A stretch of 64,000 nucleotides of DNA from Poritiphilus flavus (lineage in GTDB: Bacteria; Bacteroidota; Bacteroidia; Flavobacteriales; Flavobacteriaceae), in contig NZ_WXYO01000007.1 of the NCBI RefSeq assembly GCF_009901585.1, positions 372,001 to 436,000 on the forward strand. The letters run 5' to 3'. Position 1 is the stretch's first letter. Each line of letters opens with the position of its first letter. Below are positions 18,513-27,304 of the stretch, piece after piece. Both the position numbers and the translations under genes were made by a program. The notes below the pieces were generated by a model, which saw only the letters and a list, made by a program, of their open reading frames with translations, was not told where the DNA came from and did no database searches.

Positions 18513-19286
18513 TTATATTTTGAGTTTTGAAAGAACCTCAAAGGCAAATGCACTGGCATTAACAGAAGCCAATTCTTGATACCGATCTTCTTTATTATCT
18601 AGCATATCCGAAATTCCTCTGACGATAAGACCTAGGACACCTTCATTGTCCTCTATGGCTTTATAAAATCCATAGCCCTCCATTTCAATCGCTGCAGTAT
18701 CGTTATAGTGTGACCTTAATAGTTCTGCAACTTCTGACTGAGAGTCTGCAACAACTTTTTCTCCAGCAGCAATTGGCTTAACCACGGCTTTTGGATTGTT
18801 ATATATATCATCTGGTTTTTTTATTCTTATTTTCCAATCATTTTTCCTTGCAACGGCCATCGCTCGTTGCAGCATGGCATAAGACGACTTTCCTGACTCC
18901 GGTCTTGCTAACATTTTACCACTTTTAATTTTTCCATGCTCGTAAGCATATGCTCTTTCAGCGACGACAATATCGCCAAATGTTATGTCATCCTTGAAAC
19001 CACCTGCAATACCAACGAATAATACGACTCTAGGTTTGAAGTAATCAATTGCCCGTTCAGTTTCTAAGCAACATTTAATATTACCAGCCCCTACTTGTGC
19101 CACACCAACCTCCCAAGATCTTTCTTCTCCATCAAAAAACCCCTTTTCATATACGGTTCCTTTCGGATGAGTGATCTCAACAACATCTCGTAAATGCTCG
19201 CATATAGAAGTAAACTCAATTGGAATAGCAGTTATGATTACTGCTTTTAGCAGAATTTCTTCTTGTTCATCCAAACTTTTAGACAT
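18513..19286 (-). CDS. PNP/MTAN-superfamily nucleosidase or phosphorylase
   Basis: A 257-residue protein of the purine nucleoside phosphorylase/MTA-SAH nucleosidase superfamily. Visible motifs are ITAIPIEF near the start (MTAN-like Glu), VGIAGGFKDDITFGDIVVA at about 90-110, AIEMEGYGF (ribose-binding Met-Glu) near 196-204, and IVRGISDMLD with the Asp general acid near residue 224. The active site looks intact. Members of this superfamily serve as effectors in several anti-phage systems, where some cleave ATP or related nucleotides. It is the first gene of the four-gene operon, so it is the likeliest toxic effector. A housekeeping role is less likely given the setting. Confidence 0.85.
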   Translation of the reverse strand: MSKSLDEQEEILLKAVIITAIPIEFTSICEHLRDVVEITHPKGTVYEKGFFDGEERSWEVGVAQVGAGNIKCCLETERAIDYFKPRVVLFVGIAGGFKDDITFGDIVVAERAYAYEHGKIKSGKMLARPESGKSSYAMLQRAMAVARKNDWKIRIKKPDDIYNNPKAVVKPIAAGEKVVADSQSEVAELLRSHYNDTAAIEMEGYGFYKAIEDNEGVLGLIVRGISDMLDNKEDRYQELASVNASAFAFEVLSKLKI

Positions 19287-19347
19287 AATTATTTAGTCAG
19301 AAGCAATTTCTTAGGTAAGTAGGAATTCGATATTTAAGGGACCAATT

Positions 19348-19355
19348 CAAAAATA
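19348..19355 (-). promoter_or_regulatory. possible -7 element of the PNP-ParB-SNF2-methylase operon
   Basis: CAAAAATA on the plus strand reads TATTTTTG on the minus strand, a full match to TANNTTTG, 62 nt upstream of the nucleosidase start. I found no -33 box at the expected distance, so this is a weak call; CAAAAGTA at 19408-19415 (TACTTTTG) is an alternative. Confidence 0.35.
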
Positions 19356-19741
19356 TATTTTTAACACGAAAAGTATTAAGTGAGTCTTAGAATATTACCT
19401 TAATTATCAAAAGTACCTAATGCTATGTTTATGACTTAATTCTTTGTGGATACAGGTAATTCATGAGTATCCATATCCAGTATTTCGGTTATTGTTTTAG
19501 GTCTTTGAGATGAGTACCGGTTAATGGTAGGAACTTAAATCAAAGATCACAAAATGGGAACTCTTTAATGGTCTCTTTTCGGGGAAAGTAAAGTGTAGGC
19601 AGGCAATCGTTTGGAGTACTTAAATATATAAACTGCAAGGATTTTGCAGTTATACATAAACCATAGAATTTGTATGGGTTTTATACAATTGAGGATTTGA
19701 TAGGGTATAAATTTATACCTCTGCGAAAAAACTAACCCCGG

Positions 19742-19803
19742 GCTGGTGCGAGCGTCACGCTCGTGCCCACAAAGGTTTGCCTTAACGACATGCTCGCGCC
19801 AGC
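19742..19803. repeat. REP-like GC-rich double palindrome
   Basis: GCTGGTGCGAGC at 19742-19753 is mirrored by GCTCGCGCCAGC at 19792-19803 (11 of 12 positions pair). Inside, 19745-19754 and 19758-19767 form a 10-bp stem, including two G-T pairs, around a TCA loop. The GC content contrasts sharply with the surrounding AT-rich DNA. This is the shape of a dispersed REP element, but only this copy is seen in the window. Confidence 0.5.
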
Positions 19804-19927
19804 AGGAAGCCGTGGATAGTAGACAATTTCTTCTTACCTAAAACTTAAAACTTACAACCTACAATTGAACTTAAGCTTAATCTTAAACTTCCAAAATATG
19901 GGTCCGTAGTAAGTCTTGATATAGCTT

Positions 19928-21376
19928 CTACTTGCTGAGATTCGTTTCTACCCTAAGTTCCGGGAAGTGTGTTTTTGAAAGCTCAATATCTTGCTTTCCT
20001 TTCAAATAGCGATCCCAAAAATTGAGTATTGCGGTATTCATGATTTCCATGACTCGCTCACCTTCTAAGTCACCAGATTGCCCATAATATTTAAGAATAG
20101 GCCAGATAACTGCTAAATCGGTCAAATCTGCATGCCGTGTTCCGGTCAGATGGCATTCATAATAGTATGCTTTGCTTTGTAAAAACTGGAAGTCGTTCAT
20201 TCCTACTCCGTCCTCGCTGCTTAACATCATAAAAGGCACCTTCAGGCTATCTTTCTGAGTTGTCCCATACTGTAGGCCGTCTATGTTTATTCCTGCTGTT
20301 ATACGCTGGTCCACAATACACATTTCTCCCGCCGTAGCCCCTCCTATGGACATGCCCATTACCCCTATTTTCGAGGCATCGATGACGGGAATTCGACCAT
20401 CGAATTTTGAGGGACTAGAAAGTAACCAATTCAGTACAAATTGGTTGTCTTTCGTCCACTCAACTACCGTTTCATTTATAGCGTCCGCCTTTTCCAGGGA
20501 AGTAAGCAGTACTTTTGCCCGTGTCGCTCTGTCATCAAGGGAGGCCATTTTTTTCCGGGCCTCTTCTATGGGCCTGGAAGCTTCGGCAATCCATTGCATG
20601 CCCTTTTGAAAATTTTCAAAGCTTGTGACGAACTCAGGGAGTATTACCCGACCCCGCCCAAGATCAACACGAATGCTTTCATAAGGATGCCCTATGCTTG
20701 CCACAATATAACCGTGACTTGCCAAGTGCTCCATCAGCAAAGTGTTTTGAGAAGCAAACATTTGAAGGCCGTGATTGAACAGAATGAGCGGGCGAGAACC
20801 CTGAGCCGGCCTTAGGTTCGGAAAGGAATGCGTACTGATCTCCTGTAAATAATTGGTAAAAAAGCTTATTACATCCCTTTCTCCCGAATAAAGCCCGGAC
20901 CATAAAGTGCTTGCCTTCGTCATGGGACCGGGAACAGCTGGATACCATATTTCTAACAGTAATGCTCTTTTGTCATTTGGGTCTTTGGTATGATGCTCTT
21001 CCCTTTCTTTGTTTAAGATTGTCACCGAGGTATGCCCTACCGCATACTTCCCGATGGGCTCATCCAATTTCAGTATGGGCATGGTAGAAGAATAGAAGGC
21101 AGAGGTCACCAAAAGCACCAAGGCCAGAAGAAATCCCAAAATTCTAAAAAACAAATAAGCGGTCGATCTCTTGAAGAACAAGAGCCCTAAAACAACCAAT
21201 ACCACATAGATAAAAACCATTTGCCATCTTACTACTTCAAATATCATGTGAAGTATAAATATGCCCAGACTGGCCTGGATAAGTCGTAATTGGATATTTC
21301 TACGCTCACCCAAAAAGCAAATGACCACAAGCAATGCCAGGGTACTGAATAATAGTACAAGCTCTAAAAATTGCAT
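19928..21376 (-). CDS. membrane-anchored alpha/beta hydrolase (PAF-acetylhydrolase/dienelactone hydrolase-like)
   Basis: A 482-residue protein. The N-terminal about 98 residues contain three or four membrane helices, and residues about 100-480 form an exported alpha/beta hydrolase. The nucleophile elbow is GMSIGGA (Ser343), preceded by an oxyanion-type LFNHGLQ at 199-205. The probable catalytic His is in GTRHADLTDL, with an Asp/Glu before it (SSEDGVG). The overall pattern resembles bacterial PAF-acetylhydrolase-like enzymes. It is divergent from an AraC-type regulator gene 200 nt away, which may control it. Confidence 0.8.
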   Translation of the reverse strand: MQFLELVLLFSTLALLVVICFLGERRNIQLRLIQASLGIFILHMIFEVVRWQMVFIYVVLVVLGLLFFKRSTAYLFFRILGFLLALVLLVTSAFYSSTMPILKLDEPIGKYAVGHTSVTILNKEREEHHTKDPNDKRALLLEIWYPAVPGPMTKASTLWSGLYSGERDVISFFTNYLQEISTHSFPNLRPAQGSRPLILFNHGLQMFASQNTLLMEHLASHGYIVASIGHPYESIRVDLGRGRVILPEFVTSFENFQKGMQWIAEASRPIEEARKKMASLDDRATRAKVLLTSLEKADAINETVVEWTKDNQFVLNWLLSSPSKFDGRIPVIDASKIGVMGMSIGGATAGEMCIVDQRITAGINIDGLQYGTTQKDSLKVPFMMLSSEDGVGMNDFQFLQSKAYYYECHLTGTRHADLTDLAVIWPILKYYGQSGDLEGERVMEIMNTAILNFWDRYLKGKQDIELSKTHFPELRVETNLSK

Positions 21377-21576
21377 GATCGGAGTTTTACAAGATCTTTG
21401 CTAAACCTACAAGGAGGAGGCCTTTATTGAAAACTTCAATTTTAAAGCCAATTCCCGCTATATTCGTTTTCAATTGAATAAAGGAAATAAACGATCTACA
21501 GCTTTAGGTATTGATTTATGATTTAGTACCAGATTGTGTACCTTGAAGGAGTGATATACTTGAAATAAATCAGATT

Positions 21577-22617
21577 ATGTGGCCGAGTATTATTAATGCG
21601 CTTTCGCTTACCGCTGCGATAATACTGGTTTTTATCCTCAGTATTTTACCTGCCCGGAGAGGTGGCCGAAACCTGTATCTTCTGGTGCTGTTGGTTTACC
21701 TGATCATTCATCTTACAGGTGGACTACTTATGCTGATAGGGGTTTTGAGCTTAAGTCTTTACGCCATGTTTTCCCTGTCAGTTGTCGTGCTCTATGGTCC
21801 AACCTTTTATTTCTACATAAGAAGATTTCACAACTTGCCCACCAAAGGTTACCTGTGGCACGTGGTAGCTATTGAATTAGTCCTGTGGTCCCTATTTATT
21901 ATGCATGGGCTGAATATCCTGGAAACCCCTCAATGGTTTTACAATCTGTATTACACTACCGTACTGTTGGTATACTTTGTAGGAGCCATAAGGATCAGGC
22001 TGTTTGTTCCCCTGGGAAAAGGGAGGGACTGGATGAAAACCACAGCCTTTGGCTTCGGGATCCTCATACTTCTTTACATCATCGAATCAATCTGGATGAG
22101 TATTGATTTTGATTCGATCAGCAGCATAGTCGTGATCAATGCTACGGTTTATAACCTGTTTTGCTTTGCCTTTTTACTTATTGCCATAAAACAGATAATT
22201 ATCAGGCCTGAAACCTTTTCCGATATGAGGGTAAGAATTCCATATAGGAGAAGTGAATTAGGAGATGTTCAGTCTGAATTGGATTTAATCAAATCCTTCG
22301 TTTCGCGCCAAAAAGAATACAAGAACCCCAATCTGGATCGTGCTAAAATTTCGGACGCCACGGGCCTGACCTCTCATCGTATTTCCGAAATCATCAACGG
22401 TAGCTTTGGAAAGAATTTTAATGATTGGCTTAACGACCACAGGGTCACGGAGGCAAAATTACACCTGACTAATTCCAAATTGAGCATTAAAGAGATCTGT
22501 TATGAGGTTGGTTTTAATTCCAAATCAGTATTCAATAAAGCTTTTAAAAAACGAACAGGTTTAACGCCTTCCGAATACCGGCTTGCAGATCCTGAAAAAA
22601 AACGGGAGTCAATGTGA
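21577..22617 (+). CDS. membrane-anchored AraC-family transcriptional regulator
   Basis: A 346-residue regulator. The first about 210 residues carry six or seven membrane helices, and the last about 100 residues are an AraC/XylS double helix-turn-helix: ISDATGLTSHRISEIING, then LSIKEICYEVGFNSKSVFNKAFKKRTGLTPSEYR. This architecture (polytopic sensor fused to AraC HTH) is common in Flavobacteriia. It is transcribed away from the alpha/beta hydrolase gene at 19928-21376, a probable target. Confidence 0.88.
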   Translation: MWPSIINALSLTAAIILVFILSILPARRGGRNLYLLVLLVYLIIHLTGGLLMLIGVLSLSLYAMFSLSVVVLYGPTFYFYIRRFHNLPTKGYLWHVVAIELVLWSLFIMHGLNILETPQWFYNLYYTTVLLVYFVGAIRIRLFVPLGKGRDWMKTTAFGFGILILLYIIESIWMSIDFDSISSIVVINATVYNLFCFAFLLIAIKQIIIRPETFSDMRVRIPYRRSELGDVQSELDLIKSFVSRQKEYKNPNLDRAKISDATGLTSHRISEIINGSFGKNFNDWLNDHRVTEAKLHLTNSKLSIKEICYEVGFNSKSVFNKAFKKRTGLTPSEYRLADPEKKRESM

Positions 22618-22699
22618 TTGGTTATTTGAACCTTCTGCAATTTGTCTATAAAGCGAAGCGGTCTTCGTCGCAATGGCGGCAGTGCACAAATAGTAGTTG

Positions 22700-23614
22700 C
22701 TACTCCCAGCTGTCCATCAATTCCACAACATACGGATCTACTTCAGTAGCCAGTTTTTCTCTAAATTCTTCTTCGGTTAACTTGTCCTTGTATGATTCAT
22801 CGTATTTGATCAGAAAATCATTCAGGGGTTTTAGAATTGAGTTTCCCAAAGAGTCGATAAGCATTTGCCCGGCTTTGGTAAATCTCATTTGGTATTGACC
22901 GTAATTTGCCGGATCCATGGTGAAGTAATTCGTATCAAAATCCTCCAGAGTGCTGTACTGCAATGCTGGTGGAGGGTTTTCCAGGCTAAAATCAACCAAA
23001 TGCATAACATATTGTAATTCTTCGGGTCTTTTGGTCTTGTAGAAGGCATATAATCCCATATTCGCATGGATTTCCTCCAGCCATCTGCTCATGGAATAGC
23101 CTTCCTGATTCTTTGGATCCTGGAAATTATGGGTAAGTTCATGGATGGAAAGTTTATCAAAAAAAAGTCCCATGTCTAGTTCTCCCTCATCGTTGATATA
23201 CGTTCTGATCAGATCGACCGTCATTTCCTCTGGCATACTTTTAATCATTTCTCCATAACCCAGGGCCATTTCATTTTTTTCCGTTCCTACGATAAGATTC
23301 CCCTTATAATATTCCGGCATGCCTACCACGGGGGAATAAGCATTTTTCTCCCAGTCTTCTCCGGCAACTACCAGTAGGCAAAATTCCTCTTTCGGCCCCA
23401 TGATTTTTGAAAGGAATTCATAGGCCTCATGCACTAAGGCAGTTTGTTTCTCAGCATGATCTATTGCCCCATTGCTGTATAATGTTTTAAAGGAGTGAGT
23501 TGTTTCCAGTTCCGTAAGGCCGACATGCCTGGACTGGTCTGTTGTAATTTTCTCTTTGGTGGAATTACACGAAAGCAAAAAGGTTCCCGCGAATACTAAT
23601 AGCAACTGTCTCAT
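22700..23614 (-). CDS. lipoprotein with HExxH metallopeptidase motif
   Basis: A 304-residue lipoprotein (lipobox FLLSC, Cys16). An HELTH motif at 158-162 within LSIHELTHNFQD, followed by a conserved EIHANMGLY about 22 residues later, fits a zincin-like active site with a downstream Glu or His ligand. The chain ends in ELMDSWE. I do not recognise the family by name. It is convergent with the upstream AraC gene and monocistronic. Zinc binding is inferred from the motif only. Confidence 0.7.
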   Translation of the reverse strand: MRQLLLVFAGTFLLSCNSTKEKITTDQSRHVGLTELETTHSFKTLYSNGAIDHAEKQTALVHEAYEFLSKIMGPKEEFCLLVVAGEDWEKNAYSPVVGMPEYYKGNLIVGTEKNEMALGYGEMIKSMPEEMTVDLIRTYINDEGELDMGLFFDKLSIHELTHNFQDPKNQEGYSMSRWLEEIHANMGLYAFYKTKRPEELQYVMHLVDFSLENPPPALQYSTLEDFDTNYFTMDPANYGQYQMRFTKAGQMLIDSLGNSILKPLNDFLIKYDESYKDKLTEEEFREKLATEVDPYVVELMDSWE

Positions 23615-23864
23615 AGTAGTGGTTTATTTAGCTACCATAGAGGGAACGAAAAATATGGTTCGCATTGTCAAGACCCTAATTTAGAAAAAATAAGAAGGAG
23701 GAATGAATGGATTCAAAGGAAAACTTCATTTTGGGCAGGAGCTAGTTTGTTTTTTGTTGATTGGCTGCGTCATTTAGGTGAATGCCCTTAGAATTAAGGC
23801 ACCAGGAGCAATAATAAGGCCTATATAGAATAGGACTCCCATTGATCGATGGATTTTAAGTCAT

Positions 23865-24593
23865 TCAATTGGCCAATAGTGTCTTTAGCTTTGTCGTTTC
23901 CAGCGTGATTATCTCGTACATTTCAGATTGAAACTCAAATAGTTTTAGGCTTTCAACCAGGGAATTATTAAGTATTTTAATTTGTACAGATTCAATATCC
24001 TTCTGCCATATTTTGGTATCCTCTCGTACCCTGTCCGATAGTCCGGTCAAAATAACCAAATCAAAATTCTTTTTTATTTCTTGCTCGTATAATGCAACGT
24101 CCTGGATAGTTGAAGCTTCATAAAAAGCATATTGTTCGTGTACATTTTTCAGTTTCAATATAGCCAACCTTTCAGATTCCGGAAAAAGTGCCAAATTACC
24201 CGTTGTTATAAGGTCTTCTATCGTATATGCATTCGTGTAAAAAGCTCTTTTTGAGGTATTGACACTATCCATCTTTTGTAGTAAAACTTCGGGTTTAGGA
24301 TTCTCTGAATTGTAATAGTCAAAGTATTTTTTTATCGATTGCTTTTTCTTTTCGTTTGATACGTTTAATGACTTAATTCTCATCAAATCAGCCTGGAGTT
24401 CCGCAATAAGATTTTCTTCATAGGATTTCAGTAAAGAGAGTTTTTTTCTGTTCTCATTCCAATTATTAATCTGTATTGCTATCAGAATACCGATGACCAC
24501 AAGAATAATTTCACCAATCGCGTACAAAAGATATTTGCTTAACCTGTTGTTGGTCAGGCTTTTTTCGCGGATTTTTCTGAAGAGCTTTATCAT
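23865..24593 (-). CDS. DUF6090-family inner-membrane protein
   Basis: A 242-residue protein from the ATG at 24593 (MIKLFRKIREKSL). The N-terminal pattern of basic stretch, LSKYLLYAIGEIILVVIGILIAIQINNWNE and then a long coiled coil is the hallmark of DUF6090 proteins, which occur in many copies in Flavobacteriia. It has one membrane helix near 22-44 and a periplasmic helical domain. Function is unknown. It is followed upstream by an NTF2-like lipoprotein gene on the same strand, 72 nt away. Confidence 0.85.
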   Translation of the reverse strand: MIKLFRKIREKSLTNNRLSKYLLYAIGEIILVVIGILIAIQINNWNENRKKLSLLKSYEENLIAELQADLMRIKSLNVSNEKKKQSIKKYFDYYNSENPKPEVLLQKMDSVNTSKRAFYTNAYTIEDLITTGNLALFPESERLAILKLKNVHEQYAFYEASTIQDVALYEQEIKKNFDLVILTGLSDRVREDTKIWQKDIESVQIKILNNSLVESLKLFEFQSEMYEIITLETTKLKTLLAN

Positions 24594-24665
24594 TAGCCAG
24601 AAGTTGGACAAAATGGTGGACCAGGCCTTATCCAATATTACGCTTAAACATTATTGATACCTATT

Positions 24666-25166
24666 TTATTTTCTTTCAGCATAAATATCTGTCCACATAG
24701 ACCTCCATATTTTCCAGGTTTTGTCCGTTTGCTTTCTATACACTGTGGTGTTTATACCTTTTTGCAACATTCCAAAGCTGATAGTATCTTTTTGGTAAGT
24801 CCAATCCAGTAATGAAGTGTGGCTAGACACCGCCAGAGTGTCCATTACTTCCAGACTTATTAGTTCCGTTTTGTATTCATTTATGATTGTTTTTGAGCTG
24901 TCTTTCGGAAACCAGAACATCCGTATGTTTGACTTTCCTTCTATGGGTTTTAGCCTGTTGGGTTGAATTCTGGCATTTTCTTCTAAAAGACCCATTACCT
25001 TTTCCTCGTCCATTTCCAGCCAGCCATTGACATAATCCGTATGCATTTGTTTTATTTCCAGATGGTTTGAATCGATTGCCTCCTCCGACTTTGGAGAATT
25101 ACAGCTCCAAATTAGTACTGCCATCAAAGTTGGGATTAGTAATGTTCTTAAAGTAAATCGTGTCAT
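24666..25166 (-). CDS. SnoaL/NTF2-like lipoprotein
   Basis: A 166-residue lipoprotein (lipobox LIWSC, Cys22). The mature part reads as an NTF2-like cone: a first helix (MHTDYVNGWLEMDEEKVMGLLEENARIQPN), PIEGKSNIRMFWFP, then antiparallel strands ending TWKIWRSMWTDIY. This resembles DUF4440/SnoaL-like proteins. These bind small hydrophobic ligands or act as weak enzymes; no substrate is suggested by context. Confidence 0.7.
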   Translation of the reverse strand: MTRFTLRTLLIPTLMAVLIWSCNSPKSEEAIDSNHLEIKQMHTDYVNGWLEMDEEKVMGLLEENARIQPNRLKPIEGKSNIRMFWFPKDSSKTIINEYKTELISLEVMDTLAVSSHTSLLDWTYQKDTISFGMLQKGINTTVYRKQTDKTWKIWRSMWTDIYAERK

Positions 25167-25807
25167 TTGTTCCTTATTATCAATTGAGGGGTAGCGTATA
25201 TGTTATCAAATTACGAAAATGTCCTTTATGATGCTTTTTCCTTATTACGATAAACAAGATGATAGTTAGCTATACACGCCTTCCAATGCTAAGAAGAATG
25301 GGTTGTAAATGAATGTGCTTCTTCCCTTACGCTTTCCGAAAATTATTAAAACGTTCCTTCATTTATTGTATACGTCTTATGAAGAAGTTTTCAATGAACT
25401 GCATTATCAACTTTTGCCTTCATACTCCGATAAGTAATGAAGAAGGTCTCCTCTCTGCTCAGATAACCAGATAGCCAAATCTCGGCAAACCAAGATTAAG
25501 AAATAAGAGATATTGGTTAAACATGTAAATATGTGATAAAGTGGGAAGGAAACAAATTGTTCTTTATTCATTTTCTTTGCTTGTCCAAAGAAAACGAATC
25601 AAAAGAAAAGACACTTTTTACAAGGTATTTTTATCCCGAATTCTCGGGATAAAACCGACTCAGTTTTCTAAATTTTCTCCAAGGCTTCGAAAATTTTAAA
25701 CGAAAACTTCGCCTATACTGCGTAAAAAGGAATTCCTCACCTTAAAATTTGGACGTAAAGAGATGCTTTCTCAACAGTTGCTAAAACAAACTATTGGTAT
25801 GGGTATG
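25167..25807. other. 641-nt intergenic region, possible dispersed repeat
   Basis: I see no supported gene. From about 25555 to 25790 there is a purine-rich TTTGCTTGTCCAAAGAAAA-type stretch, then a strong hairpin (25629-25654), then CTTCG-rich sequence. The look is that of the non-coding repeat units scattered in flavobacterial genomes, but I cannot confirm other copies. Confidence 0.4.
25629..25654. repeat. 11-bp inverted repeat with 4-nt loop
   Basis: TTTTATCCCGA at 25629-25639 and TCGGGATAAAA at 25644-25654 are perfect reverse complements around ATTC. The T-rich and A-rich ends make it a possible bidirectional terminator, between genes that both read on the minus strand (25166 start side, 25808 stop side); it lies 150 nt past the cyclase stop. 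Confidence 0.5.
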
Positions 25808-26905
25808 CTATTGATTGAGCTTGACTTGATGAACACTAAACAAACCTATGGTCTGATTGCGCCCCCTTAATTGAACCTCCCCTAAGGATTTGAAATCATA
25901 ACGACCTTTGGATTTCATAGCATTCAGGAAAACGTCTGAAACCAGCAATTCTGCCTCGTACTGATTGCATAGACTTTGAATCCGGGCTGTGGTATTCAAG
26001 GTATCACCCGTAAAAACGATATCTTTTTTGAGCAATCCAATCTCGCCGGTGGTCACCTTTCCATAATGAAGGCCAGCTTTAAAGGTAGGAGCAACATTGT
26101 ACTTAGCAAGATATTTTGGGTGTTGCTCGCTTAAGGCTTTCTTCATATCAAAAAAACAGTCCAAAGCGCTCTTTGCAAAATCATTTTTTGCCTTCCAGGT
26201 CACTACAATTTCGTCCCCCACGTACTGATAGATTTCCCCGCCACATTTAAGAATGGGTTGGGAAATATCGTCATAATACTCCTTGAGCATTTCAAAATAT
26301 CTGATATTACCCAGTCTTTCCGCATGCGCGGTGGAGGATTTCATATCGAGGAACATAAATACCCTGTATTCCGACTTCGGCTGATGATATTTGCCCGTAA
26401 AGAAGTTATAAGAAACAGACTGGCCCATATTATCACTTACTTCTTTATAGAACAAACAGATCACAATAGCCAGGGAGTAGAAGCAGATAATACTCCAAAA
26501 AGCAAAATTGCTAAAGAAGGCCAGCACAAAACTCCAAACTGTAGCGCTGAATGGGCTCAATCCCTGGTTAACCGAATGGCCAAGGACAATTATGATCAGG
26601 GCGGCAACTATGATTGCAAAGGTATAAACCACGGATTTGAAAAAGATCTTTTCAAAAAAGCTCCTATTCTTAAACCAGTTGTTTACATAAAGTACCTCAA
26701 AACTTCCAATAGTAAGTCCTACGGCAAGAGAGGTTAAAACAGATATTATAATATTTGCATCGTATGGATTTCCGGTTGAAGGATACACCGGATGATCACC
26801 CAAAATGCCTTTTTCCATTATTACGTGGATGGCGCTAAAAACCGCTGGAATTATACCAAAGGGAAGAATTTGAAAAAGTAACCTTCTTTGTTTATTCGAT
26901 AACAA
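25808..26905 (-). CDS. membrane-bound class III adenylate/guanylate cyclase
   Basis: A 365-residue protein with four membrane helices in residues about 10-152 and a class III cyclase domain at about 180-350. The two metal-binding Asp are visible in FLDMKSS (Asp187) and YVGDEIVV (Asp231), and the C-terminal part has the GLHYGKVTTGEIG and FTGDTLNTTARIQ motifs. It should make cAMP or cGMP at the inner membrane. A cyclic-nucleotide messenger is of interest because a CRP/FNR-type motif is repeated in this window, but no link is shown. Confidence 0.88.
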   Translation of the reverse strand: MLSNKQRRLLFQILPFGIIPAVFSAIHVIMEKGILGDHPVYPSTGNPYDANIIISVLTSLAVGLTIGSFEVLYVNNWFKNRSFFEKIFFKSVVYTFAIIVAALIIIVLGHSVNQGLSPFSATVWSFVLAFFSNFAFWSIICFYSLAIVICLFYKEVSDNMGQSVSYNFFTGKYHQPKSEYRVFMFLDMKSSTAHAERLGNIRYFEMLKEYYDDISQPILKCGGEIYQYVGDEIVVTWKAKNDFAKSALDCFFDMKKALSEQHPKYLAKYNVAPTFKAGLHYGKVTTGEIGLLKKDIVFTGDTLNTTARIQSLCNQYEAELLVSDVFLNAMKSKGRYDFKSLGEVQLRGRNQTIGLFSVHQVKLNQ

Positions 26906-27304
26906 ACCTTAGCAGTTTTTTTGAGTACATCATAGTGGTATATGATGTGTGACCCTAATTTAACACATTTCGCTTAGGTAACGGCTTTAGTTTAAGTGTT
27001 GAGTGTTAAGTTTTAGTTGTTAGATTATATAGCATAAACCAATCCAACACTTAAGATCTAATAGGTGATTGTAGTGCGTTGATGATTGTCAGTTCTCTGC
27101 CTTGTACTTCTTAAATGCGCTTATACCTAATCGCTTTTTTGCATGCGATGTATACTATCTCGCTACCATGCATGGGTACTTATTGGGACATCAGCAAACT
27201 TCTTGCTAGGAGAAAAACGGATATTTAAACACAACAAAAATATATTTCGGCACATACGGTATCTCTCACATAACGACCTTTGTACGTAGCAATAATAAAA
27301 GCAT
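26906..27304. other. 399-nt intergenic region with low-complexity tract
   Basis: No gene is supported. About 26989-27060 repeats GTTGAGTGTTAAGTTTTAG-type words, the complement of the tract near 19838-19892. GACCTTTG at 27275-27282 is a possible -7 element for the reductase gene at 27305. Confidence 0.4.

Larger units (their letters stand above)
19287..19927. other. 641-nt intergenic region upstream of the putative defence operon
   Basis: I find no gene here. The first 150 nt are very AT-rich and hold two minus-strand -7-like elements (at 19348-19355 and 19408-19415). The rest contains a GC-rich double palindrome at 19742-19803 and a low-complexity tract of repeated AACTTA-type words at about 19838-19892. 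Confidence 0.6.

Noticed and set aside
13378-19927. Attachment-site-like direct repeats bounding the putative defence operon
   Set aside because: I compared both flanks and found only short AT-rich similarities (a TTTTAGGT word), not a convincing duplicated site; no integrase or tRNA is near.
27080-27091. TGA-N6-TCA word upstream of the NmrA reductase gene at 27305
   Set aside because: No -7 element at the expected position; chance match.
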